Source: Candidatus Latescibacterota bacterium
GTDB lineage: Bacteria; Latescibacterota; UBA2968
Assembly (NCBI GenBank): GCA_022824945.1
Contig: JAJDYX010000047.1
Span: 147,784-211,783, forward strand
DNA length: 64,000 nt
Direction of reading: 5' to 3'
The notes below the pieces were generated by a model, which was not told the origin of the DNA, ran no database searches, and was given only the letters and a program-made list of their open reading frames with translations. Of the stretch, positions 50,984-60,223 are shown in pieces. The position numbers and the translations under genes were made by a program. Numbering within the stretch: the first letter of the stretch is position 1; each line of letters begins with the position of its first letter.

Positions 50984-51019
50984 AAAAAGGGGCAACCGGA
51001 AAAGGTCGCCCCTTTTTTT
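50984..51019. terminator. Terminator after the KamA-family gene
   Basis: AAAAGGGGC (50985-50993) pairs with GCCCCTTTT (51008-51016), extended inside by ACC/GGT with a mismatch, then T-run. It overlaps the stop of the convergent Uma2 gene. Confidence 0.8.
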
Positions 51020-51566
51020 AAAACGCATCTGCAAGTGGCAATTGCCATCCTGGCACGACATCGTCACCGTTGTGTGTGTCGCCTTCTGTGAGAATGTGAA
51101 CATCATCGAACCCGCGATAGACAGTTGCCGTGCGCGTTTTGGGATCGAGAACAATAACCATCTTCGCACCTGCCCGCAACCAATCAAAAGCTTTTTCCGT
51201 CACTTCGGATGCGCGGTCATTTGGCGAGACGACTTCAACGGCGAGATCGGGCGCGCCAGGGAAGAACCCTTCTTCGTCTATGGCTTCCGCACGTTCTTTC
51301 GACACAAAACTCGCATTGGGTGCGCGCACCGTATCGGGCGCAGTACCAATAATAAATCCGGTCTCGGCGGCGTACGTTGTTCCGAGTCCGTTCTCTTCGA
51401 CAAACTGGGCAAGACGCCATCCTATCTTCAATGCAATTCGTCCGTGCTGACTTCCCGCTGGAGGCATCTGGCGCAATTCTCCCTTTATGAGTTCATAGCG
51501 ATAGCCATTGTGCGGCATCACCAGAAGCTCATCGGCTGTCATGGTGGCAACGGTTTGTAGGGCCAT
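51018..51566 (-). CDS. Uma2 family protein (PD-(D/E)XK nuclease fold)
   Basis: This 182-aa protein has the Uma2 (DUF820) pattern: YELIKGELRQMPPAGSQHG near the N-terminus, AETGFII, and APDLAVEVVSPND with D107 and E111 of the nuclease-like site. These genes are common as multiple copies in cyanobacteria and some other phyla, and their target is unknown; few have shown activity. It stands alone, convergent with the KamA-family gene. Confidence 0.88.
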   Translation of the reverse strand: MALQTVATMTADELLVMPHNGYRYELIKGELRQMPPAGSQHGRIALKIGWRLAQFVEENGLGTTYAAETGFIIGTAPDTVRAPNASFVSKERAEAIDEEGFFPGAPDLAVEVVSPNDRASEVTEKAFDWLRAGAKMVIVLDPKTRTATVYRGFDDVHILTEGDTHNGDDVVPGWQLPLADAF

Positions 51567-51633
51567 ACCTGAACCTGTTGTGTTTGGGTAAAATGATGAT
51601 TGTTAAAAATAATACTCAGGAATAACTGGTCTG

Positions 51634-52104
51634 TCAATCCATCTCTCCACTCAGCCAGCGCACCAGAGCTTTATCGGGATCGGCAACTTCATCCAGAGAA
51701 GTGTAATAATAATCTTCCCAGCCGTGTTCTGGCAGACCTGTAAAAAGCATAAGGTTAAGCGCATAGTCTTCTGAATCGGTGCAACGGCGAAAATCGTCTC
51801 GAAAGAGAAAGGTCTTTTTCTCCAAAGCAATGGCAATCCCGAGTTCAACCATCACACCTTCATCGGGCGGCGTACCATTGACAATGGCGAATATCGCGTC
51901 TGCTTCTTTGACATCGCGCACATCTGCCTGCCCAATTTGATACGCCCATCCAGGCTGTGCCTTGTCAATCTGATTATTGCGATCAAAGGGTTCCCACACT
52001 TCTGCGCCGAGAGACTCGAGCACCTGAATAAACTCGGGCAAAAGTTTCTGTTTCTGTTGAGACGAAAAACCATAAGGACTGGCGAGATAAATAATTTTGG
52101 ACAT
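51634..52104 (-). CDS. Nucleoside 2-deoxyribosyltransferase
   Basis: This 156-aa enzyme exchanges bases between deoxynucleosides. The N-terminal MSKIIYLASPYGFS and the catalytic DEGVMVELG segment with E87 are present, and DEGVM follows NGTPP as in the family. It probably works in deoxynucleotide salvage. GAGAATTCT precedes the start. It is divergent from the MFS gene. Confidence 0.9.
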   Translation of the reverse strand: MSKIIYLASPYGFSSQQKQKLLPEFIQVLESLGAEVWEPFDRNNQIDKAQPGWAYQIGQADVRDVKEADAIFAIVNGTPPDEGVMVELGIAIALEKKTFLFRDDFRRCTDSEDYALNLMLFTGLPEHGWEDYYYTSLDEVADPDKALVRWLSGEMD

Positions 52105-52239
52105 AGAATTCTCCTCATACTAAAAATTGATCTATAACTTAAGAAGCTATATTAACACCCCACAGCATTGAAACGCGACTTTCATCTTGCATCCTCAGCA
52201 TATGCAAGATATAATAATGCGCCAACTATGAGAAAATAA

Positions 52240-53520
52240 ATGAGATTCTTACCTGAAAAGGGCAATGCGCGGTTCAACTTTATTGTGGGGACATTAAATG
52301 GTGGCATCTTCGCATTTGGCACGGCGTTTTTAGACCCCACCACAGTCTTACCCGTTTTTATTCGGCACTTCACAACTTCAGATACGCTGGTCGGCCTGGC
52401 CGCATCTCTGCACCGCGCAGGTTGGCATTTGCCCCAACTGCTCGTGGCCGGATATCTGGAGCGGCGCGCGCGTCGGCTACCTGTTTACAGACAGGCCAAC
52501 CTCATCCGCATGTCGCTGATCTGGACAATCGTGCCACTGCTCGCGTGGTATGGACTCGAGCGCCCCGGTCTGGTATTGAGCAGCTTTCTCATTCTATATG
52601 GCATCGCTTCTCTTTTTGGCGGCCCCGCGGGCAATGCCTATACAGATATCGTGGGCAGATCTCTGCCGAGGTCACACACGGGATTATTTTACGCATCCCG
52701 TTCATTTCTCGGCGGCATATTGAGTATTCTCGCGGGCATATTGGTCAAGTATTTTCTCGACACTGAGAACGGTTATGACTTTCCGGTAAATTACGTCATG
52801 ATCTTCGCGATGGGCGCGGGGATGATGAGCCTGGGCATCGGGTGTTTTTGTCTGGTCCGAGAGCCAGAAGGCGAGATGAGCACGACCAGTCGTAATGCCA
52901 TTCAGGTAATTCGCGGTATTCCGCAATTGTTGCGCCGCGACCGCAATTTTGGACGGTTCCTCCTGGTTCAAATGCTGGCATCGGGCATCGGATTCTCACT
53001 TCCATTTTACGTAGTACTCGCCCAGGAGACATTTTACATCTCGGAAAGCACAGTCGGCTTTTTTTTAGCCATACAAACCATAGGCGCAGCTATTTTTAAT
53101 ATAATATGGGGAAGACTGTCTCTCAACTACGGAAACCACCGCGTGGTCTTGTTCGCCGTGCTGGGCGTGGCTTTAATTCCGTGTATGGCATTGATCTTGA
53201 GCAACCAGGCGAGTTTGTTGCAACACGCGTCTGAGTGGATAATCGCGGCGTCTTTTTCGCCAATTTTTCTCTTAATAGGCGGAACGACAACAGGCATTTT
53301 TATCGGGTTCAAAAGTTATCTTTTAGACATTGCGCCAGCGGAGCGCCGCCCAACCTATATCGGCATCACCAATACCGTGCTGGGCATTGGTTCGCTCTAT
53401 CCCATATTCGGAGGTGTACTCGCAGATCTCGTACATCTTCAAGGCGTATTTGCCCTATCTACCGCCACCGTTTTGGTGGGATTTTGGCTGTGTTTTTACA
53501 TGAAAGCGTCAGATTATTAA
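52240..53520 (+). CDS. MFS transporter
   Basis: This 426-aa protein has about 12 membrane spans. Segments typical of the superfamily are the LVAGYLERRARRLPVYRQ loop between spans 2 and 3 and NIIWGRLSLNYGNHRVVLFAV in the second half. The substrate cannot be told. It begins in a short upstream gap and is followed after 19 bases by a sulfatase gene on the same strand, so uptake of a sulfatase product or export is possible. Confidence 0.85.
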   Translation: MRFLPEKGNARFNFIVGTLNGGIFAFGTAFLDPTTVLPVFIRHFTTSDTLVGLAASLHRAGWHLPQLLVAGYLERRARRLPVYRQANLIRMSLIWTIVPLLAWYGLERPGLVLSSFLILYGIASLFGGPAGNAYTDIVGRSLPRSHTGLFYASRSFLGGILSILAGILVKYFLDTENGYDFPVNYVMIFAMGAGMMSLGIGCFCLVREPEGEMSTTSRNAIQVIRGIPQLLRRDRNFGRFLLVQMLASGIGFSLPFYVVLAQETFYISESTVGFFLAIQTIGAAIFNIIWGRLSLNYGNHRVVLFAVLGVALIPCMALILSNQASLLQHASEWIIAASFSPIFLLIGGTTTGIFIGFKSYLLDIAPAERRPTYIGITNTVLGIGSLYPIFGGVLADLVHLQGVFALSTATVLVGFWLCFYMKASDY

Positions 53521-53539
53521 ATTTTCCAAGGAGTGAAAA

Positions 53540-55018
53540 ATGCCCAAACAACCCAATATTCTATTCGTATTTACCGACCAGCAACGCTGGGATACCATTC
53601 ACGCGGCTGGCAATCCGCATATTCGCACACCAGTGATGGATCGGTTGTGTCACGAAGGAGTGAATTTTACCAGAGGATACACGCCATCGCCCGTTTGTGT
53701 ATCGGCGCGTGCATCCCTTATCACCGGGCAGTATCCGCACAAAAATGGGTGCTTTGACAATGGATTTTCACAACCGACAGACCGCCCATCGCTGATGGAC
53801 CTCCTCGCACAGGACGGATATCTCTGTCACGGCGTGGGCAAAATGCACTTTACGGGCGATCGAAGAGGATTGCGGGGGTTTCACGCACGAGATGTACAGG
53901 AAGAAATCTCGGGAACAATTGATACAAAGGATTATCTACAATATCTACACGCCCAGGGCTTTGACTATGTACATGACCCAATGGGCGCAAGAGGAGAAAT
54001 GTATTATATCCCGCAAATTTCACAACTGCCCGCACGCCATCACCCAACAGCCTGGGTCGCAGACCGCAGCATTGACTTTCTGAAAAACCGCGACACATCC
54101 AAACCGTTCTTCCTCTGGTCGGGTTTTATCCATCCGCATCCGCCCTTTTCACCGCCAACGCCCTGGAACAAACTCTATCGCGGTTCCTTGATGCCCTTTC
54201 CCAAACGCCCCGATAACATGGAAGATCTGTGGACGCATTTCAATCGCCATCAGAATCGATACAAATACCGCGATGCGGGATTGGATAATCGCATGTTGCA
54301 GGTCATGCGCGGGTATTACTGGGCGTGCATATCGTTTATCGACTACAGCGTGGGTCGGATCATCGACGAACTCGAACAACAGGGCGAACTGGACAATACC
54401 CTCATAGCCTGGTCATCGGATCACGGCGAACTATTGGGGGATTACAACTGTTTTGGCAAACGCAGCTTTCTCGATGCAGCAGCCCGAGTGCCCATGCTGG
54501 TGCGCTATCCCGAGCGCTTCCCTCGCGGTGCCGTAGAAGAAACACCGTGTGGATTAATGGACTTGATCCCCACATTTTTGGGCGCAGCAGGTATTTCCGA
54601 TCACAACGCAGATTTAGACGGCCTGGACATGGCCGATCTCGTCGGCCATGGGCGTGAACGAATGATTTACGGTCAGATTCAACACGGACAACGCGGTATG
54701 TACATGGCCTATAACGGCAATTTGAAATATATCTATTCGGCGGGCGACCAAAAGGAATACCTGCTTGATCACCGCACAGATGCCGAGGAAACGCGCAACT
54801 GTGCGTACAATATTTTGTACGCTTCCGAGGTAAAAACAATGCGCGAAAATCTAATTGGCTTTTTCCAAAGCGAAGGCTATACCGAACCTCTGGATGGCAA
54901 CCAATGGAAAGACTTTGGCGCGATAGCTGAACCCAAAAGCGTGGATGCCAATTTGTTAATTCAGGATGCGGGATGGGCGGTTCCTCTCTACAATATCCCC
55001 GGGTATTCAAGAGACTGA
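53540..55018 (+). CDS. Sulfatase with CxSxR active site
   Basis: This 492-aa sulfatase starts MPKQPNILFVFTDQQRWDT (metal site with FTDQQ) and has the catalytic motif C53-V-S-A-R57 instead of C-x-P-x-R. The variant with Ser at the third position is known among Cys-type sulfatases and is still expected to be matured to formylglycine. AWSSDHGELLGDYNCFGKR gives the second metal/substrate part. It follows an MFS gene closely, with GGAGTG before the ATG. The C-terminal part is full length. The substrate is unknown. Confidence 0.9.
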   Translation: MPKQPNILFVFTDQQRWDTIHAAGNPHIRTPVMDRLCHEGVNFTRGYTPSPVCVSARASLITGQYPHKNGCFDNGFSQPTDRPSLMDLLAQDGYLCHGVGKMHFTGDRRGLRGFHARDVQEEISGTIDTKDYLQYLHAQGFDYVHDPMGARGEMYYIPQISQLPARHHPTAWVADRSIDFLKNRDTSKPFFLWSGFIHPHPPFSPPTPWNKLYRGSLMPFPKRPDNMEDLWTHFNRHQNRYKYRDAGLDNRMLQVMRGYYWACISFIDYSVGRIIDELEQQGELDNTLIAWSSDHGELLGDYNCFGKRSFLDAAARVPMLVRYPERFPRGAVEETPCGLMDLIPTFLGAAGISDHNADLDGLDMADLVGHGRERMIYGQIQHGQRGMYMAYNGNLKYIYSAGDQKEYLLDHRTDAEETRNCAYNILYASEVKTMRENLIGFFQSEGYTEPLDGNQWKDFGAIAEPKSVDANLLIQDAGWAVPLYNIPGYSRD

Positions 55019-55089
55019 ATCCACCTCTTCCAGCATTCAAATATTTCAACCCATCATCCACATTTTGAACAAAAGGTTCACTTTTTTTT

Positions 55090-55119
55090 AAAAAAAAGCC
55101 CATTTTATGGGCTTTTTTC
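55090..55119 (+). terminator. Terminator after the third sulfatase gene
   Basis: An A-run then GCCCA (55098-55102), loop TTTTA, TGGGC (55108-55112) and a T-run: the stem is extended by A-T pairs to about 12 bp. Confidence 0.85.
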
Positions 55120-55176
55120 TTTGGCACAAACATTGCTATCTATATCCCTAAAAACCACCATCTCAAGCGAGACATT

Positions 55177-56274
55177 ATGTGTGACCACACGCTACCCTGG
55201 CTGGTACTCTACGCCGTACCGGGTCTGGGTCCCGCTGCCTATTGCGCCCTTCTCGAACATTTTGAAACGCCGGAAAATATTCTTTCCCAATCTCCCAGAG
55301 CACTATGCGAGATCCCCGGTATTGGCCCCAGCATCGCGCAATCTATCTCTACCAAACGGAACTGGGCATGGGCGCGAGATCAAATCGCACGCGCAAAAGA
55401 CCTCGACATCCAAATCTGCACGCTCACCGATCCCCTCTACCCCGAAATACTAAACCAAATCTACGCCCCACCACCTCTGCTCTTTGCAAAAGGCGATATA
55501 AGCCTGTGTCACAGCCCAACCATCAGCATTGTCGGTTCGCGCTCTTTCACGGCTTATGGACGGGAAACCGCGCATCGCCTGGGAAGTGATCTCGCCAGAG
55601 CAGGGGTCACAGTGGTCAGCGGCATGGCCGTTGGCATTGATACTCATGCACACCGGGGGGCACTCGAACACGGCGCAACAGCAGCAGTACTCGGCAGCAG
55701 TTTAGATTGTCCTTATCCACCTGAAAATCGCACCCTATTTGAACAAATATGTGAACGCGGTGTGGTCTTCTCAGAATTTCCACTGGGCACTACCCCAGAA
55801 GCCCACAACTTTCCAAGACGCAACCGCATTATCAGTGGCTTGAGCCTCGGCACAGTCGTTGTTGAAGCGGGCAAACAGAGCGGCGCACTCATCACAGCTC
55901 AATTTGCACTTGACCAGAACCGCGATGTCTTTGCCGTACCCGGTCCGATTTATTCGGGCAAAAGTCAGGGAACAAATAGCCTTCTCAGCCAAGGAGCTAT
56001 TCTCGTACAAACGACACAAGACATCTTGAGCGAAATTGAACATCGGCCAACGCTCCCCCCTCAACCCTCTGAACAACCTGTCTTATCCGACCGAGAACAA
56101 CGCGTATGGGACGCTCTTGTCAGCCTGTCTGCCGATGCGAACCCGGTACATATTGACGCCCTCACCAAAGCCGTGGAATTCTCTTCTGGAGAAACCCTCA
56201 ACATCCTCTTGAGCCTCGAAATCAAGGGTCATGTCGAACAACTATCCGGCATGCATTTTAGAGGACAAACATAA
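55177..56274 (+). CDS. dprA: DNA-protecting protein DprA
   Basis: This 365-aa protein loads RecA on incoming single-stranded DNA during transformation. It has an N-terminal helix-hairpin-helix region (PGLGPAAYCALL, IPGIGPSIAQSI), the Rossmann-like domain with IVGSRSFTAYG (118-128), VVSGMAVGIDTHAH, NFPRRNRIISGLS and GALITAQFAL, and a winged-helix C-terminus. Length is normal. It has its own upstream terminator and a downstream terminator, so it is a single-gene unit. The com genes are not in the window. Confidence 0.96.
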   Translation: MCDHTLPWLVLYAVPGLGPAAYCALLEHFETPENILSQSPRALCEIPGIGPSIAQSISTKRNWAWARDQIARAKDLDIQICTLTDPLYPEILNQIYAPPPLLFAKGDISLCHSPTISIVGSRSFTAYGRETAHRLGSDLARAGVTVVSGMAVGIDTHAHRGALEHGATAAVLGSSLDCPYPPENRTLFEQICERGVVFSEFPLGTTPEAHNFPRRNRIISGLSLGTVVVEAGKQSGALITAQFALDQNRDVFAVPGPIYSGKSQGTNSLLSQGAILVQTTQDILSEIEHRPTLPPQPSEQPVLSDREQRVWDALVSLSADANPVHIDALTKAVEFSSGETLNILLSLEIKGHVEQLSGMHFRGQT

Positions 56275-56304
56275 AAAAGAGAGATCTGTTAAGATCTCTC
56301 TTTT
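56275..56304. terminator. Bidirectional terminator between dprA and lexA
   Basis: A perfect 13-bp stem AAAAGAGAGATCT (56275-56287) and AGATCTCTCTTTT (56292-56304) with GTTA loop. Serves both convergent genes. Confidence 0.9.
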
Positions 56305-56328
56305 GTGCTCTTAAACATCCCACCACAT

Positions 56329-56952
56329 CTAAAAAGACCGCATCAAACCCACAATTTTACCGGCAATTCGGAATGACTCGTGGCTATCACCCACCACAAT
56401 GGGTTGATAGGCTTTATTTTCCGGCATCAACTTGACCTGCGATCCCTCTCGATAGTAGCGCTTAACCGTCGCTTCTTCGCCAATCACAGCCACGACAATC
56501 TCACCTTGATGGGCGGATTCCTGATGGCGCGCGAGTACAAAATCGCCGTCTAATATTCCGGCATCGCGCATGCTATCACCCTCAACCTGCAGGGCAAAAA
56601 CATCGCCGCGCGGCACAAACCCGGAATCTACCGCAAGCGTGCTCTCAATATTTTCCATCGCCAGAATCGGTTCACCGGCAGCAACGCGCCCAATCACTGG
56701 CACTTCGCGCACATCGCCCGAAAGCGACGCATCCTGGTAATCCGTCAACTCAATACTGCGCGACAACATAGCAGTCCGCCGAATATACCCTTTCTTTTCC
56801 AATGCAGACAGCGTAGTTCGCACGCCATTGGTTGAAGCAATCCCAAAAGCCTCCATAATTTCTCGGATCGTAGGCGGATATCCCTGGTTGCGAATCACCT
56901 GAGCGATAAAATCGTATATCTCCTGTTGGCGCGCAGTTAGTTTTTTTCGCAT
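56329..56952 (-). CDS. lexA: SOS repressor LexA
   Basis: This 207-aa repressor has an N-terminal winged helix (MRKKLTARQQEIYDFIAQVI, PTIREIMEAFGIASTNGVRT) and a C-terminal S24 peptidase. The self-cleavage site is A92-G93, and the catalytic pair is S127 (GDSMRDAG) and K164 (ATVKRYY). AGGAGG stands before the start. The upstream gap contains an 8-bp palindrome GAACGTTC at 57018-57025 that could be an operator half-site set, though spacing does not match the Gram-positive box. Full length and clear. Confidence 0.97.
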   Translation of the reverse strand: MRKKLTARQQEIYDFIAQVIRNQGYPPTIREIMEAFGIASTNGVRTTLSALEKKGYIRRTAMLSRSIELTDYQDASLSGDVREVPVIGRVAAGEPILAMENIESTLAVDSGFVPRGDVFALQVEGDSMRDAGILDGDFVLARHQESAHQGEIVVAVIGEEATVKRYYREGSQVKLMPENKAYQPIVVGDSHESFRIAGKIVGLMRSF

Positions 56953-57202
56953 AACACACCTCCTTATTTATTAGCCAAAAACGCATATATCAATAAACCT
57001 GCACATTTGAATATAGTGAACGTTCGTGCATCCGTCAAGTTTTCATCTCAAATAATTCTAAAAAATATATTATCTTTCCCCATATCATCTCTGCACTAAA
57101 CACCGTAAATACATCTATATCTCCTCTCTTGACACCACAAATACCCCCTTGTATCTTATCTGTATAAGCACAGACGCACGAGCCACAAACGGAAAGAGCA
57201 CC

Positions 57203-58144
57203 ATGAAAAACCTCACATTTGACGAATACGTACCCTTTTCCTGGCATGGCGTTGGCCTGAACATTCCATCAGAATGGAACCCGGGCAAAATATCGGGAGA
57301 GGCCAACTCGGGCGAAGTGCGCCTCGACGATTCTCAAATTGCACGTCTCGAACTCGAATGGAAAGAAGCGCGAGGAGATGACCGCGTGGCGCAAATTGTG
57401 GATCGCTACATCGAAGGTCTGGCAAAAAATGCCAAAAAACAAAAAAGCCGCCTGCGCGTTGAACGCAACCCCAAAGCCATTGACCTCGACCTTCCCACCA
57501 TGCAAAACACGCAGTATTTTGTTTGGGAATCGCGTTACACAGTACACACCCTCGCAACGTATAGTCCCGCCTCGGATCGGCTCATTTTTATTCGAATTAT
57601 GGGACGCACAGACGAAAATCTCGACGCCGTTTTGCCCCTCGTCCTCAATACCCTTCGGGACACACCCCCCGGCGGTCCCCTGACCTGGGCACTCTACGAT
57701 CTGACCTGCCAATCGCCTCCAGAATACGAACTCGAAAATTTTGAACTCAAATCCGGGCATATAGGCTTGAGATTTCAAAAAAACAGCACGCGACTCAATA
57801 TTGACCGCTTCAGCCTGGCGCGCACAATCCTCAGTAGCAAAGACCTCGATGAATGGTATGTTGAATTTTTTACAAAAGACCTTCGACATATCCACATTGA
57901 AACCGATATCCAAACCCAGGGCACCAACATCGTGCTCTCGGTCAATGGACGCCCTAAAAGCCGATGGCAGGGCCTTCTTCAACCCTTGCCCTTTTGGAAC
58001 ATGCGACCCCGCCAGAATCTTTCGGGACGGATTTGGACCGATATGGAAACCAATAAAATTTTTGTTGTACAGACCTTCTGGAAAAAATCCGAAGGTGCCC
58101 CAAACCTCGATGCCTATTGCAAAGATGTAACAGCCATTTCCTGA
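57203..58144 (+). CDS. Protein of unknown function next to a PqqD-like gene
   Basis: This 313-aa soluble protein has no signal peptide or membrane span. The first half shows YVPFSWHGVGLNIPSEWNPG and a repeated pattern LARLELEWKEARGDD and RIMGRTDENLDAVLPLVLNTL. The second half has KSGHIGLRFQKNSTRLNIDR and a C-terminal TFWKKSEGAPNLDAYCKDV. I do not recognise the family. ATG 57203 has GAAAGAG upstream; an in-frame start 18 codons earlier lacks one. It is followed after 33 bases by the PqqD-like gene, so they probably act together. Divergent from lexA. Confidence 0.7.
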   Translation: MKNLTFDEYVPFSWHGVGLNIPSEWNPGKISGEANSGEVRLDDSQIARLELEWKEARGDDRVAQIVDRYIEGLAKNAKKQKSRLRVERNPKAIDLDLPTMQNTQYFVWESRYTVHTLATYSPASDRLIFIRIMGRTDENLDAVLPLVLNTLRDTPPGGPLTWALYDLTCQSPPEYELENFELKSGHIGLRFQKNSTRLNIDRFSLARTILSSKDLDEWYVEFFTKDLRHIHIETDIQTQGTNIVLSVNGRPKSRWQGLLQPLPFWNMRPRQNLSGRIWTDMETNKIFVVQTFWKKSEGAPNLDAYCKDVTAIS

Positions 58145-58177
58145 CAGAATTATTCTGTCTATTCGCGGAGTCCTGTT

Positions 58178-58600
58178 ATGCTATTCAAAAAACAACCCAA
58201 AATTGGTCGCGAGGCCATGTTCAAATCCAAGCCCGTTCGCAACAACCAGGTCGAATGGGAAAAAAACGACGATGGCGAGATCCACGTCACCCTCACCCGC
58301 GGCGATTCTTGGAAAGTACGCACGCTATCTAAAATTTTTTGGATTCCCCAACAAAAAACACTGGTACTCGACGAAATAGGGGCACAGGTCTGGGATATGT
58401 GCGACGGGCGCACAACCGTCGAAGCCATCATCAGACGTCTGAGCAAAACCCACCAACTCAATGTAAAAGAAGCCGAAATATCCCTGCTCGCCTATCTCAA
58501 AAAGCTCGGGCAAAAAGGGCTACTCGGCTTTGCCGTTGCCAAAAAAGACCTGCCCGGCAGCAAGCGTCGCAGGCGTGCCAGTGGTAAGGCATGGGGATAG
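58178..58600 (+). CDS. PqqD-like (RiPP recognition element) protein
   Basis: This 140-aa protein has a central winged-helix PqqD-type domain: LDEIGAQVWDMCDGRTTVEA followed by IIRRLSKTHQLNVKEAEISL and LLAYLKKLGQKGLLG. PqqD domains bind leader peptides of ribosomally made peptides, and stand-alone forms deliver the substrate to a radical SAM enzyme. The N-terminus (about 60 residues) is basic and the C-terminus ends in SKRRRRASGKAWG, both unlike small PqqD proteins. No precursor peptide or classical RiPP maturase is adjacent; the upstream unknown gene is the only partner visible. Confidence 0.75.
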   Translation: MLFKKQPKIGREAMFKSKPVRNNQVEWEKNDDGEIHVTLTRGDSWKVRTLSKIFWIPQQKTLVLDEIGAQVWDMCDGRTTVEAIIRRLSKTHQLNVKEAEISLLAYLKKLGQKGLLGFAVAKKDLPGSKRRRRASGKAWG

Positions 58601-58659
58601 TCGTATGCACAGGACCGATCAGATGTAGAATACTTTGTTTATTTTTTTCGTCTTTAATC

Positions 58660-58688
58660 TTGACATTTTTGTATGCTTTAGGTAAGTT
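58660..58688 (+). promoter_or_regulatory. Candidate promoter of the suf operon
   Basis: TTGACA (58660-58665), a 17-base spacer and a weak -10 TAAGTT (58683-58688), 44 bases before the sufB start. No IscR/SufR site is recognised. Confidence 0.35.
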
Positions 58689-58732
58689 TGCCCTTGCACA
58701 GCTACTTTTGAGACCTTTAAAGGAGTTCTACA

Positions 58733-60202
58733 ATGAGTTCACAGACCCAGGAACTTGAAACGCTCGCAACGAGCGATTACAAATTTGGATGGGTGACAGA
58801 CATCGAGCAAGAATCTGCCCCGCCAGGTCTGAATGAAGACATTATTCGATTTATTTCAGAGAAAAAAAATGAACCCGACTGGCTGCTCGAATGGCGCTTA
58901 AAAGCCTATCGCCACTGGCTGACCATGACAGACCCGCTCAAACGCAAAAAAAGCGAACAGTGGGCCATGGTTACCTACCCCGATATCGACTATCAAAGCA
59001 TCGTGTATTACGCGGCACCGAAAAACGCAGGCGATGGTCCCGCAAGCCTGGACGAAGTCGATCCCGAACTGCTCGCCACCTATGAAAAACTCGGCATACC
59101 CCTCGAAGAGCAAAAAATGCTCGCCGGTGTGGCTGTCGATGCGGTCTTTGACAGCGTCTCAGTCGCCACCACCTTTAAGGAAACACTCGCCGAAGCGGGC
59201 GTTATCTTTTGCTCTTTTTCAGAAGCCGTACAAGATCACCCCGACCTCGTGCGCCAGTATCTCGGTTCTGTCGTCCCCCACACCGACAATTATTTTGCCG
59301 CTCTCAACTCGGCTGTCTTTAGCGATGGGTCTTTCTGCTATATCCCCAAAGGCGTGCGCTGTCCAATGGAATTATCGACGTATTTCCGCATCAACGCCGC
59401 CAACACCGGGCAGTTTGAGCGCACGCTCGTCATCGCTGAAGAAGGTGCTTATGTATCGTATTTGGAAGGCTGCACAGCGCCAATGCGCGATGAAAACCAA
59501 CTCCATGCAGCCGTAGTCGAACTCGTCGCACTCGACAATGCACAGATCAAATACTCCACCGTCCAGAACTGGTATCCCGGCGACATAGACGGCAAGGGAG
59601 GCATCTACAACTTTGTCACCAAACGCGGCGCCTGCCGGGGCGCAAATTCCAAAATCTCGTGGACACAGGTCGAAACCGGATCGGCCATCACCTGGAAATA
59701 TCCCAGTTGTATTTTGCAGGGGGACAACTCAGTCGGCGAATTTTACTCTGTCGCCCTCACCTCCCTCAAGCAACAGGCCGACACCGGCACCAAAATGATT
59801 CACATTGGAAAAAACACCCGAAGCACCATCATATCCAAAGGCATATCCGCCCTTCTCGGCCAAAACACCTACCGCGGAGCCGTGCAAGTGCTCAAAGGCG
59901 CGCACAACGCCAGAAACTTTACCCAATGCGACTCCATGCTCATCGGCGATCAGTGTGGCGCACACACCTTTCCCTATATCGACGTGCGCAACCCATCCGC
60001 ACACGTTGAGCACGAAGCCACCACATCCAAAATTGGCGAAGACCAGATCTTCTATTGCAACCAGCGCGGCATCTCCACAGAAGACGCCGTTTCAATGATC
60101 GTCAACGGCTTCTGCAAAGAAGTCCTTGCAGAATTGCCAATGGAATTTGCAGTCGAAGCCCAAAAACTCCTCGGCATCAGCCTCGAAGGCAGCGTCGGTT
60201 AG
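58733..60202 (+). CDS. sufB: Fe-S cluster assembly scaffold SufB
   Basis: This 489-aa protein is the large SufBC2D scaffold subunit. It has SFSEAVQDHPDLVRQYLGSV, the conserved FCYIPKGVRCPMELSTYFRI and the NFTQCDSMLIGDQCGAHTFP region with the Cys and following His/Glu used in cluster assembly. ATG 58733 has AAGGAG upstream. It leads a five-gene operon sufB-C-D-S-U with short or overlapping junctions. No sufA or sufR/iscR regulator is in front. Confidence 0.97.
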   Translation: MSSQTQELETLATSDYKFGWVTDIEQESAPPGLNEDIIRFISEKKNEPDWLLEWRLKAYRHWLTMTDPLKRKKSEQWAMVTYPDIDYQSIVYYAAPKNAGDGPASLDEVDPELLATYEKLGIPLEEQKMLAGVAVDAVFDSVSVATTFKETLAEAGVIFCSFSEAVQDHPDLVRQYLGSVVPHTDNYFAALNSAVFSDGSFCYIPKGVRCPMELSTYFRINAANTGQFERTLVIAEEGAYVSYLEGCTAPMRDENQLHAAVVELVALDNAQIKYSTVQNWYPGDIDGKGGIYNFVTKRGACRGANSKISWTQVETGSAITWKYPSCILQGDNSVGEFYSVALTSLKQQADTGTKMIHIGKNTRSTIISKGISALLGQNTYRGAVQVLKGAHNARNFTQCDSMLIGDQCGAHTFPYIDVRNPSAHVEHEATTSKIGEDQIFYCNQRGISTEDAVSMIVNGFCKEVLAELPMEFAVEAQKLLGISLEGSVG

Positions 60203-60223
60203 ATCACAATTTAAGGAACGAAC

